Assembly (NCBI GenBank): GCA_025403435.1
Contig: CM046350.1
Coordinates: forward strand, 5,801,512-5,865,511
Reading direction: 5' to 3'
Origin: Artocarpus heterophyllus
Taxonomy: Eukaryota; Streptophyta; Magnoliopsida; Rosales; Moraceae
DNA: 64,000 nucleotides
Position numbers and translations under genes: made by a program. A model generated the notes under the pieces. That model was given only the letters and a program-made list of their open reading frames with translations. It made no database searches and was not told the DNA's origin. Shown in pieces: positions 37,205-49,739 of this stretch. The first letter of the stretch is position 1. Each line of letters opens with the position of its first letter.

Positions 37205-38574
37205 TGATAAGTTAGTTTTAGGTTAATTAATTAGATAATTCTTACTTAATATTTTTGTTAGTTTTGAGCAATTTATAAGGATTTGATAGTGTTCTGTGTT
37301 CTTTTGTAGGTTTTGAGGAAAAAAGACTCATGATAGCAAAGTACGGGACAAAGCAGACAGAAATTGAGCAAAAATTAGACTCGGGATGAAAATGGGGCCT
37401 AGACGCCAGCTTATGGGCGCCGAGGCGCTCATACAGATGAATTTTCATACAAAAACCCGAGAGCAAAGCGCCTAGGTGCCATAACTTGGGTGCCTAGGCG
37501 CCATTCTATGATGAGGCTCAGCAAGATTGCGGCGCCTGGCATCTAGGCGCCAGTTCAAAAAATACTCTACGGGTCTATGTAGCGCCTAGGCTCTATAATG
37601 AAGCCTAGGCGCCAAAAAATTGAGCCTAGGCGCCAAAAAATTGAGCCTAGGCGCCATTGCAATTACAATTCAAATTTCAACGTAATTTCATTCCAAAATT
37701 GCCCCTTCAAACCCTAGTTTATAAATAGAACATTTTAGAGGGTTAGAGCGTAAATTTTAAGAGGGAAAAACTACAGACAAGAGGGGAGAACTCACTGCTT
37801 TGGAGAGAAGAACGATGCAACCCGGAGACGAAAATCATCTTCGCATCGAAATACAGTTCTTTTCATTCACTCATCATGTTTAAGATATTATTCAGGATTG
37901 TTTTTAGTTTCATTAGGAACTAATTTTCTCTATCCTAGGGCTACGATATAGTCAGATTATGAATGTTCACTTGTATTTAATTTAATTCAATTCGATGTTT
38001 ATTCATTATCTATACTGAGTGTTTAATCTGATTTTAATGCTTGTAAAAGTTTACGCACCTTTTGCATGATTTGTGATTTAATTTGAGGCTGAGAAGCGAT
38101 AACTAAATTGACCATGATTGAATGCCATGAGATCATCATAGGATAGAGACATCTATGAGGCTTATGTAACACTATGAATTTCTTGTTCTTAATGAATCTT
38201 GGTAAGTTTAGAGTTTCCATAGAAATATAAGAAATTTGCTAACTGGGATAAATTATTAATGCTTGAGAAAGATTAATGACTACCTAAGAGAAATTTGTTA
38301 TCGGCATAGAAATAAGCATCAGTTGATTAAATTAGATAACTTGAATAGGATTAATTTAGGTGAAATCGGATGCCTTAGCCTTTTATTTATTTAGGTTTTC
38401 ATTTATATTTTTTTGTTTTGTTATTTTGCTATTTTATATTTGATTGTTTAAATAATTTTAAGGTTAACCAATTTCGCTATTTAGCTAAATTAACGCAATT
38501 CTCGTAGGAACGATACTCTACTCACTCTCTATTACTTGTCTACGATTCTGTGCACTTGCAGATTTTTCGCAACA
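37205..38574 (+). repeat. 3' LTR of the Athila-like element
   Basis: 1,370 bp, homologous to the 5' LTR end to end. It carries a 'gagcctaggcgccaaaaaatt' type repeat in two tandem copies near 37605-37650 where the 5' LTR has fewer. Confidence 0.88.
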
Positions 38575-38579
38575 ATAGA

Positions 38580-40419
38580 GTTTTTGGATCATTAGTTTGA
38601 GATGGTGGAAAATTCTATAACAATTTTAACCAAATCCATTTAGGAGAGCAATTTGAACCACAAATTATAAGTTAAACAACTTTTTGCTATAATATTTTTT
38701 TTCATAAAATTTGAAAAAAAATTAATTTGAACCACAATTTGTTGTTCAAAGTGTAGTTACTGAACACTTATTTAATTTTTATAAGAAAAAAAATACTATA
38801 ACAAGTTAATTAAACCAATTTAAATTAAATTTTTTTTTGGCTCAAACTGATGAACCAAACGTACTATATAGCATTCCATATATGCAATCCCGAAACAACC
38901 GTGAAATATACGGAATCCAGATGTCATCGCAGTAATGAATTTCAACTAATTGATTTGTCGGACTAATGTTCAAACTTTCAACTACTGCTCAGAAGGTCTA
39001 CTCCTCAACCAATCGCATGACTTTTCATGCACTCAGCAAACGAGGATTCCTTTTCGCCTATAAATGACTCTGAAATGTGTCTTCGATCAAGACAAAATTC
39101 TAATAATAATATTATTCATTATATTAGTTAATAGGATCATGTGACGCTATCATCAAATGTTTTATTTTTTTAATTTTAATTATTTCAACTAATAATAATT
39201 CAAACACATATCATCAAATGTCATACGAATTCATGTTACATGTTACATGTTTTATTAAAATACTTGGGAACAGTAGTTCCAATTAACTTTGGATTTGAAT
39301 TTTATGAGAAAACATATTGTAGTTGTTAGAGTATGGTGACCCAAATTTTTTTTTGGTCTAGCTAAAAAATTCATGATACAACATTTGTGATGAAATTATA
39401 ATTATGGGTTCTTTTTGGGGTCTATAGTGATAGTAAAGGAATCAGACTGTTATGGACTTGTTATATTAGGGTTATGCTACTATACATACATATCTAAATT
39501 ATTACGTTATCTCCACTTGTACTGTTTTTCAATATAATGGATTTGCTTCTGCTTTGCCTATGATTTTTTCCTTCTTGGGTTTTCCATGTATATCATTCTA
39601 TTCTTTGTTCTTTGTTTTTGTACTGTTTATTTTTGCTATTTTCTAGTAGTAGTAAAAGTTGGCTTATTGTTCCAACTGCGTCTAAGTTCCCTAAGATTTC
39701 CTAATATTATTGTTATAGGGTATTTGGCAAAATAAATTCTAACTTATGAGTTCTAATCAAACAATGTAAAGCTTTCACATACTATAGTATAAAACAAAAA
39801 TATGCTACAATATAAAACTCTCACATGCTACGATACCATAAGTTTTAACTCACTTCCCAAACATCCTATGTTATTAGAGTATTTATGTCATTGTCTATTA
39901 TCCCTTAAACATAGCTTTTTGTGCCCAATCTTTATAGTGTAAAGTACTCAGGCATCCCTTTGTTTACAATATTCTGGGCATGCTAATTCCTATTATCAAG
40001 AAATTAAACTTCAATACACACACACACACGCATGCTTGATGACTGATTTTACAGTCTATATATAGCACTAAATGACAAAACCTTGGGGATCTGATTGGTT
40101 TAACCCAACAATTCATCCTGGCACCTTTTGCAGACAAATTGCATTATTTTTTACATCAGTACTCTTCATTTTACGTCTTTTTCAATAAATTAGGCTTGCA
40201 GGTGTATGCGCACTAAGTGCATAACTAGTAATATTAAACTCTTTTAATTGAATTAATTACTGTCGGCCTAATTCAGAAACAAATTAAAAAAGAAATAGAA
40301 AATTGAAAAAGCCCTTTTGATGCTAGCAGCCTTTGAATTATTGTCTATCTTTATACAAACTTTATAGCTAGCACTCACTCTCTCATTGCTCAATCATCAA
40401 GCTCTCGTCATCCCACTTT
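38580..40419. other. Upstream region of the MYB gene
   Basis: AT-rich and without genes. It holds one MITE (39716-39870). Around 38640-38870 are repeated 'tttgaaccacaaatt'-like segments that also occur in MYB intron 1 (about 40815-40905) and may be worn MITE pieces. Confidence 0.5.
39716..39870. mobile_element. Tourist-like MITE with TTA target duplication
   Basis: 155 bp flanked by TTA (39713-39715 and 39871-39873). The ends are TAGGGTATTTGG and, on the minus strand, CATAGGATGTTTGG. Two internal cores, 'gtaaagctttcacatacta' and 'taaaactctcacatgctac', match family A. Confidence 0.7.
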
Positions 40420-40420
40420 C

Positions 40421-40452
<32 letters not shown>

Positions 40453-40545
40453 CATGACCGGTCGTTCTCTCCAAGAACGGTAGCTTTTCCTGTACAACTT
40501 GTAAAATCTCTCTCTCCCTTTCTCCCCCCCTCTCTCTCAACTTTT
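40420..40545 (+). promoter_or_regulatory. Candidate core promoter and CT-rich leader of the MYB gene
   Basis: A TA run (40420-40437) followed by a TG run (to about 40452) could serve as the TATA region. A CT-rich tract at about 40507-40538 lies in the likely leader before the ATG at 40585. Both are simple repeats, so the assignment is tentative. Confidence 0.4.
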
Positions 40546-40584
40546 TACACTCAAGAGAGCTAGGATTCAGCTAACGATCATCGA

Positions 40585-41572
40585 ATGGCCAAAATGTTAG
40601 AGCAGTCAAATTTCAAGACATTGGTCAACATGTCGACTACTAAAAAGGAAGTCAACAAAGGAGCATGGACACCAGAGGAAGACAGAAAATTGGCTGAGGT
40701 TATTGCCATTCATGGTGCCAAAAAGTGGCAAACAATTGCAACCATAGCAGGTAATGTTCAATAATGAATCAATATATATACATATATAACTATATTTTCA
40801 TCAGTTTGGGTGAGCTGTTTGAATCACAAATTAGTGTTTTTTCTCGCAAAATTTAAACAAAAAAGTGGTTTGAATCATAATTTGTGGCTTGAATTAGTTC
40901 CAAAGCTAGCTAATTACATACACTTGATAGAACAATATACGTATAATATGTGTTTGATATTCAAGAACTAGCTTCTAAATACTATATTGGGTATTTGTTT
41001 TTTGTTTGACCTGCAGGCCTCAAAAGATGTGGTAAGAGTTGCAGGCTTAGATGGTTGAATTACCTCAGACCCGACATCAAGAGAGGCAATATATCCGACC
41101 AAGAAGAGGATTTGATCCTTAGACTTCACAAGCTTCTAGGCAACAGGTCAATTATTCTTTATTATTTATATACACTTTAGTTTATTTTTTTAGTACTTTG
41201 TACAAATCCTTGACTTTTGATTTGATATAATATATTATCATTTTCAGGTGGTCTTTGATAGCAGGAAGATTGCCCGGTCGAACAGATAATGAGATTAAGA
41301 ACTATTGGAATTCTCATTTGAGCAAGAAAATAAGCAGCCAGAATGAGAAACAGAGTGGAAGTTCTTCATCAAGATCACAATTAAGCTCCAAAAATCAAAG
41401 GAAGTTCCATCTAAAAGGGACCAAAGAAGAGATTTATAATGATCAAACAAAAGGAACAAGTGATCAAGACTTGAATACTGACTTCAATGTCGATGATTTC
41501 TTTGATTTCTCCGACGAAGGACCTATGAATTTGGAGTGGATGAGCAAATTCCTTGAATGGAACATGTCCTAA
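40585..41572 (+). CDS. R2R3-MYB transcription factor with bHLH-interaction motif
   Basis: Nuclear DNA-binding factor. Three exons with GT-AG introns: 40585-40750, 41017-41146 and 41248-41572, giving 206 aa. The two introns sit at the usual R2R3 positions. R2 spans about residues 25-74 with Trp28, Trp48 and Trp68; R3 spans about 77-123 with Trp100 and Trp119 and Ile81 in place of the first Trp, as is normal. D87-L88, R91, L95, L102 and R106 fit exactly the [DE]Lx2[RK]x3Lx6Lx3R signature of MYBs that bind R/B-type bHLH partners (TT2, PAP and WER/GL1 relatives). The C-terminus is short and acidic (DDFFDFSDE, then [11 protein letters not shown]), and I do not recognise a subgroup motif in it. Such MYBs control flavonoid or epidermal cell traits; which one applies here is open. 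ATGs at 40594 and 40630 are possible alternative starts; the first keeps the full leader peptide. Confidence 0.94.
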
Positions 41573-41799
41573 TAAATTTCTCGATATTTCTCCCTCTCCA
41601 TAGGATAGCTATTAAGTTTTGGAAATAATCTGTCAACTTTCCGATTGGCATTTTTCCTTCTGTTGCAAAATAGCTTTTTTTTCCTTTTTTTTTTCCCCAA
41701 GCAATCCTAAAAGGACATATGCTGTGTTCAACACACTAAAAAAAGGGTTCTTCAGAATGGGACCCACCACTCAAAGTACCCCTATTCTAGTAGTTAGTG

Positions 41800-42088
41800 T
41801 GCCCCTTAGCATTTTTTCCCTGCTCTGCCGGCTCTTTGAAACGGTGCCAAGAAACGGATATAAATAATAATAACGTGGACTGAATTTTCGTCGTTGATCT
41901 CATTTTGCTTTCTATGCATCAATCATTGAGAGAGAGTTTGGCGAAAAAAAAATAGAATCAATGATGTTCAATTGTTAACAGAAAGCTAATTGGTAAATGT
42001 TAATTAAGGAAATGCAAAGATGAATATTTAGGACCATTTAACCCTGTGGCGTTTTGGCATTTAGTTCGTGACGGGTCATCGAGAGTCA
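41800..42088. repeat. Duplicated segment, copy 1a (downstream of MYB)
   Basis: From 'ctgccggctctttgaaa' to 'gggtcatcgagagtcac' this aligns with about 53412-53657. Copy 1 resumes at 42725-42840 after an insertion. Both copies are diverged by many substitutions and small indels. Confidence 0.75.
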
Positions 42089-42724
42089 CGATTTTTTTAT
42101 AAGAAAAAAACGCCACATTAAGAAGAAGAAGCAAAATGGGCTAAAACAGTAGACTCAATAAAACAGGAAATAATAACAACCCCGCTAATAGACGAAAAAA
42201 TTTAGCTAAAAGATGGACAACCATATATTCTCCTCTCGAGGAATAAAATTGCAAAACATACCAGCAGCCTGAGACACATAATACTTAATGTCAGACAAAA
42301 CGACCCCAGCTGCATTAAAAGACTCCGCTCTCTTCACAGCAGCAACAACATTGCCAGCATCGGGTTCCACCAAAGTAACAGAAAAACCACAGTTGGAGGC
42401 AAACTCCAACCCTACCCTAAGAGCCAAACACTCAGCCAAGAAGGGAGAAAAGGACCCACCAATTTGTTAGCAAGGCAAGCAACAACCGCTCCAAATTCAT
42501 CGCGAATGACAGCCCCGACTCCTACAAAACCTCGTCCCAAGGTAACAGCCCCATCGATATTCAGTTTCAGATGACTCGTCGGCGGGCAAGTCCACTTCAC
42601 GCGCGCAGCACTTAGGCCTAGGAACGGTGGCCTGACTATCCGCGGAGTGGCGCAAGTGACAATTCCCAAGGATGTGTCCAGCACGCTCCAATATTTCCAA
42701 AGTAGTCTTTGTTTTGGATTCTGT
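42089..42724 (-). pseudogene. LINE-type RNase H fragment (5'-truncated)
   Basis: The minus strand encodes an RNase H-like domain in two frames: LKLNIDGAV, GVGAVIRDEFGAVVACL, then after a frameshift AECLALRVGLEFA and FIPREEN. This is the plant RVT_3-type RNase H found at the end of LINE polyproteins. On the minus strand the segment ends in an A-run (42090-42115 reads T/A-rich on plus), as expected for a truncated LINE copy. The second copy of the surrounding repeat near 53657 lacks it. No reverse transcriptase is present. Confidence 0.7.
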
Positions 42725-42840
42725 TTTAATGGAAAGAGAAAAAGAGCTCTGTGTAAACTAAATGGCGTGCAATAGGAGGAAAGCTAGACAGCGACTCGTC
42801 TTATTGTCAAGGACACGCTCATTTAAGATGCTCTACTCAG
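42725..42840. repeat. Duplicated segment, copy 1b
   Basis: Aligns with about 53662-53760, sharing 'gtgtaaactaaatggcgtgc' and the following 'aggaaagct' and 'tcgaggacayg'-like sequence. Confidence 0.7.
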
Positions 42841-43848
42841 TAACAAATCTTTCCCTTTCCTAACCCATAAATTTTTTTTTCGTTTAAGCCAAACAAGATT
42901 TCTATTAATTATATCATACATATATTAAGCCAAACAGATTTTAAACGCACTTTATTCCCTCTATAGTGTACGTCCTTAATGTCATCGTGAGGCTATTATT
43001 TGTAATACAATAATTTAATGCGCGACAAATTGATAACCATGATAAAATAATATTTTTTGTCGGTCCCAACTTGGACTAATAGTTTAAATTAATAATTCAA
43101 TAAATTTATAAGATAATACATGATAATAAAACACTTAAATGGTTTTTATATGTCCCTATAATAATACAAATGGATAACTTATCAATATTAAACACATATT
43201 ACACGGACGGGATGCTTTTGGTCGAGTGTTGCTTTTTTTTTTCCCCTTAAAGATGAACTTAAAGTGGATCTTATCTTTGATTTTTCTTAATATGTTAAGA
43301 GGTTATGGTGTAGTTTGAATTTTCGTAATACAATGAACTTTAGTTCATGTGGTGTTTTATTTCATTAAATGTTCAGAAGCAAATTAATTAGAAGTATGTA
43401 ATTGGATTTATATTAAATACATTTATGATTTTACTACGTTAAATAAGTGCAATGAATCTTAACTATTTGCATAAGTACATTAAATTATTAGTTTGATTAA
43501 ATAATAAAATTAAAAATAGAGATATTTTGATAAATTATTAATTATTCGATGAATTAATAATTTATTAATCGATATAAAAGTAATACTTTGTTTAATTAAT
43601 GGATTTCTTTCGTTTAAAGGCTATTAATTTGTAAGGGTTTTACTGTATATATACACGAATAATATGTTCACTTTCTTTAAACTAAATGACTAATGGATTT
43701 CGTTGACCTCGCGGGCGCATGTGCATGAATATGCATAAGTAACATTAATAGCGATAACAATGTTATTTCTTGCCAATAATAGTTATTATGTATTACTACT
43801 AGCTAGCGACCGCATAGGAGTTAGAACCATATACGTTGGAAATACGTA

Positions 43849-43993
43849 CAGGGTGTTTGGGAGAATTAGTTAGAACCAATTAGTTTGAATCAATTAGTTA
43901 AAAATACTGTAACATGTTAGAGCTTTATACTATAATATATTTTTGTTTAACAATCAAAAATTTTAATTTGAACCGAGAGTACCAAATACACTA
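43849..43993. mobile_element. Tourist-like MITE (family A copy)
   Basis: 145 bp, ends CAGGGTGTTTGG and (minus) TAGTGTATTTGG, flanked by GTA on both sides (43846-43848, 43994-43996). The core 'gtaacatgttagagcttta' is the family signature. Confidence 0.62.
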
Positions 43994-44368
43994 GTATAAT
44001 ATTTAGCGTCATATTCTCCTTTATCTAGGTACATATATATATATATATATATATAAATCTTTTAGTAGGGACAGAGATTTATATGTATACATGCAATGTG
44101 AATGTGGCAGTTTTGTTAGGTGTTTGGTCTTTCTTTTAGCTACGTACATTGCAAAATGGACATCTTTCACCTGATGGAGCCGATCGAATCTGTATTAATT
44201 AAAGACAATTCTCATTTAAGTACACTATATTACAGCATATACGGCATATATGTACAATATATATGATCATGAGTGCAAGATTGTCACATTTAGTGTAATT
44301 AGTGTAATTTATAATTTCTTTTCTCGAATATAAATGTCAATTCTCTAGTGTTGCTTAACAAAACTTTA

Positions 44369-44506
44369 AAGGTGTTTAACATGGTGATTAGAATCATTGA
44401 TTAAAACTATTTTTGCTGTAACATGTGAGAGCTTTATATTGTAACATGTGAGAGTTTTATACTATTTATAACTGAAATAATAATTAAGACCGCCTTGCCA
44501 AATAGG
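44369..44506. mobile_element. Tourist-like MITE with TTA target duplication
   Basis: 138 bp flanked by TTA (44366-44368 and 44507-44509). The core 'gtaacatgtgagagctttat' occurs twice in tandem. Confidence 0.62.
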
Positions 44507-47163
44507 TTATTTTAATGTTCCATCAGTACATATCAGAAAAATTTACGTTGACGAAAGATATGGCATTTTTTCTAAATAACAAAAAATGTGGCCCAATAAT
44601 TCCAATGCTATCAAATCAAATGGTGAGTATATTCAACTAGCATGCTTCCCTTTAGAAAAAGACGGTAAGATTGGTGGACCCTCCCCACCATATTCTAGGA
44701 CAAATATTAATTATTCGTGTGCGTGCACGTTGTTGTAATACTCATATATACGTACATTATACATATTATAAGAATGATAAGTATAACACGATATTTATTT
44801 GTAAAAGTGCAATACTGATACATAATTATTCAATTTTTTGTCGTCACATTTTGAATGTCATTATTACGTGAGTGAAAAAAATGTCAATCTAACTTCTACA
44901 CATTACAGTTTAGAACAGTCCTTCACGAATAATTAAAAAACCACACACCATCAATAGTTCTGCGGACGTAATTATGTTGACGAAATTATATACAGACGAT
45001 TCATATATTATCAACGATTCTGGTGGGAAACTAATGAAATCCAGTGATCCATGTTGTAGCCAATAATTTATATTTAATTTTTTTTTCGTTTTCTTACTTT
45101 TCGGCTTTTAAAAGCATTAATCATGACAGCGCAACAATGCCATAACGTGATCATCTTTCTCACCCCAATATATTTCAAGTTTACATTAAATACGAAATAG
45201 ATCTTATAGCTAGTCACTTCCAAAATCATAGCCTTACGCTAAAGTTATAAGCAAAGAGGTACAAAGTTACTTAACCTTATTTTCTCCATTCCAACAGTAC
45301 AGTTCACGAAAGGCTCATCTTCCCACAGCTTGTATAAACCATGGGATACAAGGTTAATATTTTTTGACGCATAGACTAAAATATCTGCTTATATGTTTTA
45401 GACTATAATTAGAAGAAGTCGATCTGATCTATTTTGTCAAACCAATGTATCGCAAACTGATATTTTTAAGAATTAAACGTTTGAACCACAGCACTACAGT
45501 TGCCCTCTAGACAGTGGAAATATTGTATGAGCACTCGTATTTAGTTAAAACTCTGTTATACACAAAACAGTAAATCCCGGCTTAAAAGATACACCATACT
45601 AAACTAAAACCCATTGTTGTAAGTAGTGGGGTTTTAATCTTATTTGGTTGAAATTGAACTTTCATATTATATACATATGTCAATCTTTGGATTATATGCG
45701 GTTATGTAATGGGTAAATCTCGTACGTAAAACTATTTTACCGATTAATATGGAACGGTTTTTGCCCATTGTTGGTGAGGGTGGAGTGGATTAAAGGAGAT
45801 TTGGATCCTGAAATAACTAGCATTGTGTTAAAAAAAAAAAAATGAAATGTTTTCAAAATTTACATGAATGAATGAGCTGGGAGTACTTCGCCAATCCCAT
45901 GTACCTTCTATCCTTTTCTAAAGGCCTGTAGGCAGTTGGCCATAACAAAGGTACCATTTCAAGTTAATTTGATGGTCGGAAAAAATGATAAGAAGCAATC
46001 AAATATTCATATGCATTCTGGCTTGTTAGGAAAAAAAGATTTATGTTATGGTTAGAAAATTTGTTAGAAAAATGCTTCTTAGCATCACAAGTAATAGAAA
46101 GTAAACTCTATCTTTAAATCTTATATTATGGATCTATCTTTTATTAATGTATGATATTCAGCACTACCGATATTTTATAACATCGTTCAATTTATTGTAA
46201 TTAGTAGTGAAGCCAATGTCTTTAACCAAAACCAACTTCTTTGATTTATGTACGTATAAACCGTCCTACGTATTATGCCTTGTGGCCGACCGTAGGTTTT
46301 AAATTAATAATTGTACTTCCGAGGAATTCTTCTACTTAAAAAAAACAAAAAAGGCTATATGATTTTAGACTTAGGTAACTATTTTTATCAAGTTGGTATG
46401 GGGAAAACCATATAGAAATAGTCAATCATCGATATGCACTCAATCGCCGTGGTACCCATCATTTTAATGGTAATAGCTAATCATGAGGATTTGCTTTTAT
46501 TCCTCCTGCTTCAAGCCCTAGCTCTAGCTAACTTTCTGAACTTAATTGCTTTTGAAGGTTGGTTGAGAGAGAATAATTGTATCCCTAACTACACATTTTG
46601 AAGCCTTTCCTACTCCTTCAAAAGTCTAAAGGAATCGGCAATTAATTAATTACCAAGTCCTTAATAAGCAATATGGCCTCTTTTGAGGATAAAAATTGTA
46701 ATTAATTAAGACAATATTCTTTTCACAAGGAATATAGTTATCGCCGTCCAGCTTCTATATCTACATGTGTGTGTATATACATGTGTGTGTGTGTGTGTAT
46801 ATATATATATAAGCGACATCGGTCCAATGAATTTTATTAAGGCTAATTATGCCATGCGAAACAAATACCATTTTTCAACTTTTTTTTTAAATTAAAGTGG
46901 CATCGATGTAATTTAAAAATAAATAGACAGAGAGAGGAGAAAAATCTTCCACTCGAATCTATTAATAAGAAAAAGAAAACAAAATTAAAAAGTGAATAAA
47001 ATACGAGAACTAGTAACTAAAGGAAACAGGAAAATAAAGAAAAAATGACAAAAAAAACAACCCTACAGAAAAAGTTAGCAATAAATGAATATTACTTGAG
47101 TCAAACCATATTTATTTATGTAGCTTGAAATCTTTCGACTTCAAACACAACAAAGATCATAGT

Positions 47164-47879
47164 CAGGGGAAATATTCATGATGAAAAGACCATTCAAAAA
47201 TTTAGAACCCTTTGAACCAAATGGCCAAAGAGGTCAGGTACCAACCGGCCTATCTTAGGTCGAGCACCGACCAACCCTAAGCTGAGCATCGGCCAACCCT
47301 GGGTCGATTACCGGTCTTAGGCCGAGCACTAACTAACCCTAGGCCGAGCACCGACCGACCATAGGTCAAGCACTGGGCAACCATACGCCAAGCACCATCT
47401 CATATCTCCAGCCAAAGCAACCATGGGGAATGACTCCACAGTACCGATAAGGTGGTAGGACCTCGACCAAATCACACAGTAGTATATCATACTCAAAGAC
47501 CACCACGCGACACCATCTCATATCTCTATTGGGCAATCCTCATTTTCCGGAGATTGTGATACCTGTCACTAGCCACTTAAGTTCTGTATAGTAGTACACT
47601 CAGGTCACGGGCCAAACCCAGTTCACACCTAGATTCAAGCTAAAGTCTATAAATAGGGGCATCAACTCTACCACAAAAGGTACATGCATTCTTCCCTAGC
47701 CTACTTGCCTCTCCCCTTGCTTTTCTCAATTAGAACACTGACTTGAGCATCGGAGTACCCTTGGCAAACACCACACTTATGCCCCCTTACTCCGAGGCAT
47801 TCCCTCCACTTGTAGATTTGACCAGACCAAGCGGAGCTATGCACCCCTGCATGCGGTACTATGCCGGTCACAGGCATCA
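47164..47879 (+). repeat. 5' LTR of the minisatellite-bearing element
   Basis: 716 bp. Near its start it holds tandem copies of a roughly 22-bp unit 'ggccgagcaccgaccaaccc' (about 47240-47395). Confidence 0.8.
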
Positions 47880-48179
47880 ACATTTAACACTAGAAAGAGG
47901 GCACCATGCCTTTCCAACAACCTCATCTCTCCCCCTAAACATTCTTGGGACAGTTAGAAGACTAATGGACTAAAAGGCCACTTAACTAAGTGTCAAACCA
48001 AAAGAAGAGGATCCATTTGACCAGGAGTAAGACCAAGTTTCCCAACTCCAACTAGGTCTAACCACAAGCCTAACCAGGAGTCTGATCAGGACCTGTCTGA
48101 CCAAGCAGTATGACTAGGAACTGTCTGGCTAGGATCCATCTAATCAAAAATCCATCCAGGAGCAGTTCGACCCAGATCT

Positions 48180-49610
48180 GTAACCAAGTCTAGGACAAAG
48201 AGTTCGGCCAGGTCCAAGAAGGTTACAGCCAACCAGAGAAGACCAGTCCCAGCTTCGGCCAACAAGGTCTATGACAAAGAGTCCAAAAAGGCTTCAGCCA
48301 ATAAAGAGACCTTAGGTCCGACGAAGAGTCCGGTTAAGTCTAAGAAAGCTACGACTGACCAAAGAAGACTAGGTCCCGGCTTCAGTCAACCAGGTCTAAA
48401 ACAAAGAGTCCAAAAAAGCTACTGCTAACTAAAAGACCTTAAGTCCAAAGAAGAGTCCGGTTAGGTCCAAAAGGCTACAGCCGACCAGAGAAGACTAGGT
48501 CTTGGCTTCGACCAATCAAGTCTAGGAAAAAAAGTCCAAAAAGGCTACGGCCAACCAAGAGACCTCAGATCCAATGAAAAGTCCAATTAGGTCTAAGAAG
48601 GCTATGGTTGATCAGAGAAGACTAGGTCTCGGCTTCGGCCAACCAGGTCTAGGACGAAAAAGTCCAAAACTACAGCCCACCAAGAGGCCTTATGTCTGAT
48701 GATAAGTTCGACTAGGTCTAAGGAGGCTATGGTCAACCAGAAAAGACCAAGTCCTGCTTCGGTCAACCAGGTCTAGAACGAAGAGTCCAAAAAGGCTACA
48801 GCTAGGTCCAAGAAGGCTACGACCAATCAAAGAAGACCAGGTCTGGGCTTCAGCCAACCAGGTCTAGGACAAAGAGTGTAAAAAGGCTACAGCCAACAAA
48901 GAGACCTCAGGTCCGACGAAGAGTGCAGCTAGGTCTAAGAAGGTTACGACCGATTAGAGAAGACCAGGTCCTAGCTTCGGCCAACCAAGCCTAGGACGAA
49001 AAGTCCAAAAAAGCTACGGCCAACGAAGAGGCCTCAGGTATAACGAAGAGTCTAACTAAGTCCAAGAAGGCTACAATTGACTAGAGAAGACCAAGTCCTA
49101 GCTTCGCCTAAATAGATCTAGGATAAAGAGTCTAAAAAGTCTATAGCCAACCAAGAGACCTCAAGTCTGACAAAGAGTCTAGCTATGTACAATAAGGCTA
49201 TGGTTGACAGGAGGAAACCAAGTCTTGGCTTTGGCCAACCAGGTTTAGGACTAAGAATCCAAACAGGTTACGGCCAAAGAAGAGACTTTAGGTCCGACAA
49301 AGAGTCCTGTCAAGTCCAAGAAGGCTACTACCGACCAGAGAAGACCAGATTCTGGCTTTGGCCAACCAGGTCCAGAACGAAGAGTCCAAAAAAGCTACGG
49401 TTAACCAAGAGTCCTAAGGTCCGACGAAGAGTCCAGCCATGTCCAAGAAGGCTACGTCTAAGTAGAGAAGATCAGGTCCCCACTTCTACCAACCAGGTTT
49501 AGGACGAAAAGTCTAAAAAGGCTACGACCAACCAAGAGATCTAATGTCCGATGAAGACCTCAGCCAGGTCCAAGAAGCCAACGGCCGACTAAAGAAGATG
49601 CTATGGCTAA
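48180..49610 (+). repeat. 127-bp minisatellite, about 11 units
   Basis: The landmark 'gcttcggccaaccaggtcta' or a variant recurs at about 48252, 48379, 48505, 48632, 48756, 48847, 48974, 49101, 49228, 49355 and 49482. Spacing is 124-127 bp except for one short unit of 91 bp. Each unit is itself two related halves of about 63 bp sharing 'aagagtcc...aaggctacggcc...accaagag'. The unit length is not a multiple of three and stops occur in all frames, so it is not coding. Confidence 0.85.
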
Positions 49611-49739
49611 ACAGGTAAAAAAGGGTCAACCAGGCCTAAGATCGACAATCTGGATACGCTCACAAAAAATATTTCCTAACCACATCAAGACTTTGGTGCC
49701 AATGACCTACATCACCAAAATCTAGGGGGACTACTATTA

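Larger units (their letters stand above)
32556..38574 (+). mobile_element. Athila-like Ty3 element, pol-less (non-autonomous)
   Basis: LTRs of about 1.35 kb (32556-33906 and 37205-38574) flank only 3.3 kb. The primer site is of the tRNA-Asp type used by Athila relatives, and a gag fragment follows it. No RT, RNase H or integrase is visible. The flanks ATAGG (32551-32555) and ATAGA (38575-38579) look like a 5-bp duplication with one change. The region before the 3' LTR has the 'ttgggaggcaacccaa' and 'caagtttgggggtg' signatures familiar from Athila tails. The element must have moved using enzymes from a relative. Confidence 0.85.
42841..47158. other. AT-rich intergenic with MITEs
   Basis: No gene is supported. 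A TA run lies at about 44034-44056, and CA/TG and TA runs lie at about 46764-46811. The stretch around 44160-44230 resembles 54465-54530 and is probably a further part of the duplicated segment. Confidence 0.5.

Noticed and set aside
49185..49502. 105-aa open frame in the minisatellite
   Set aside because: The 127-bp unit is not a multiple of three and the frame is not kept from unit to unit.
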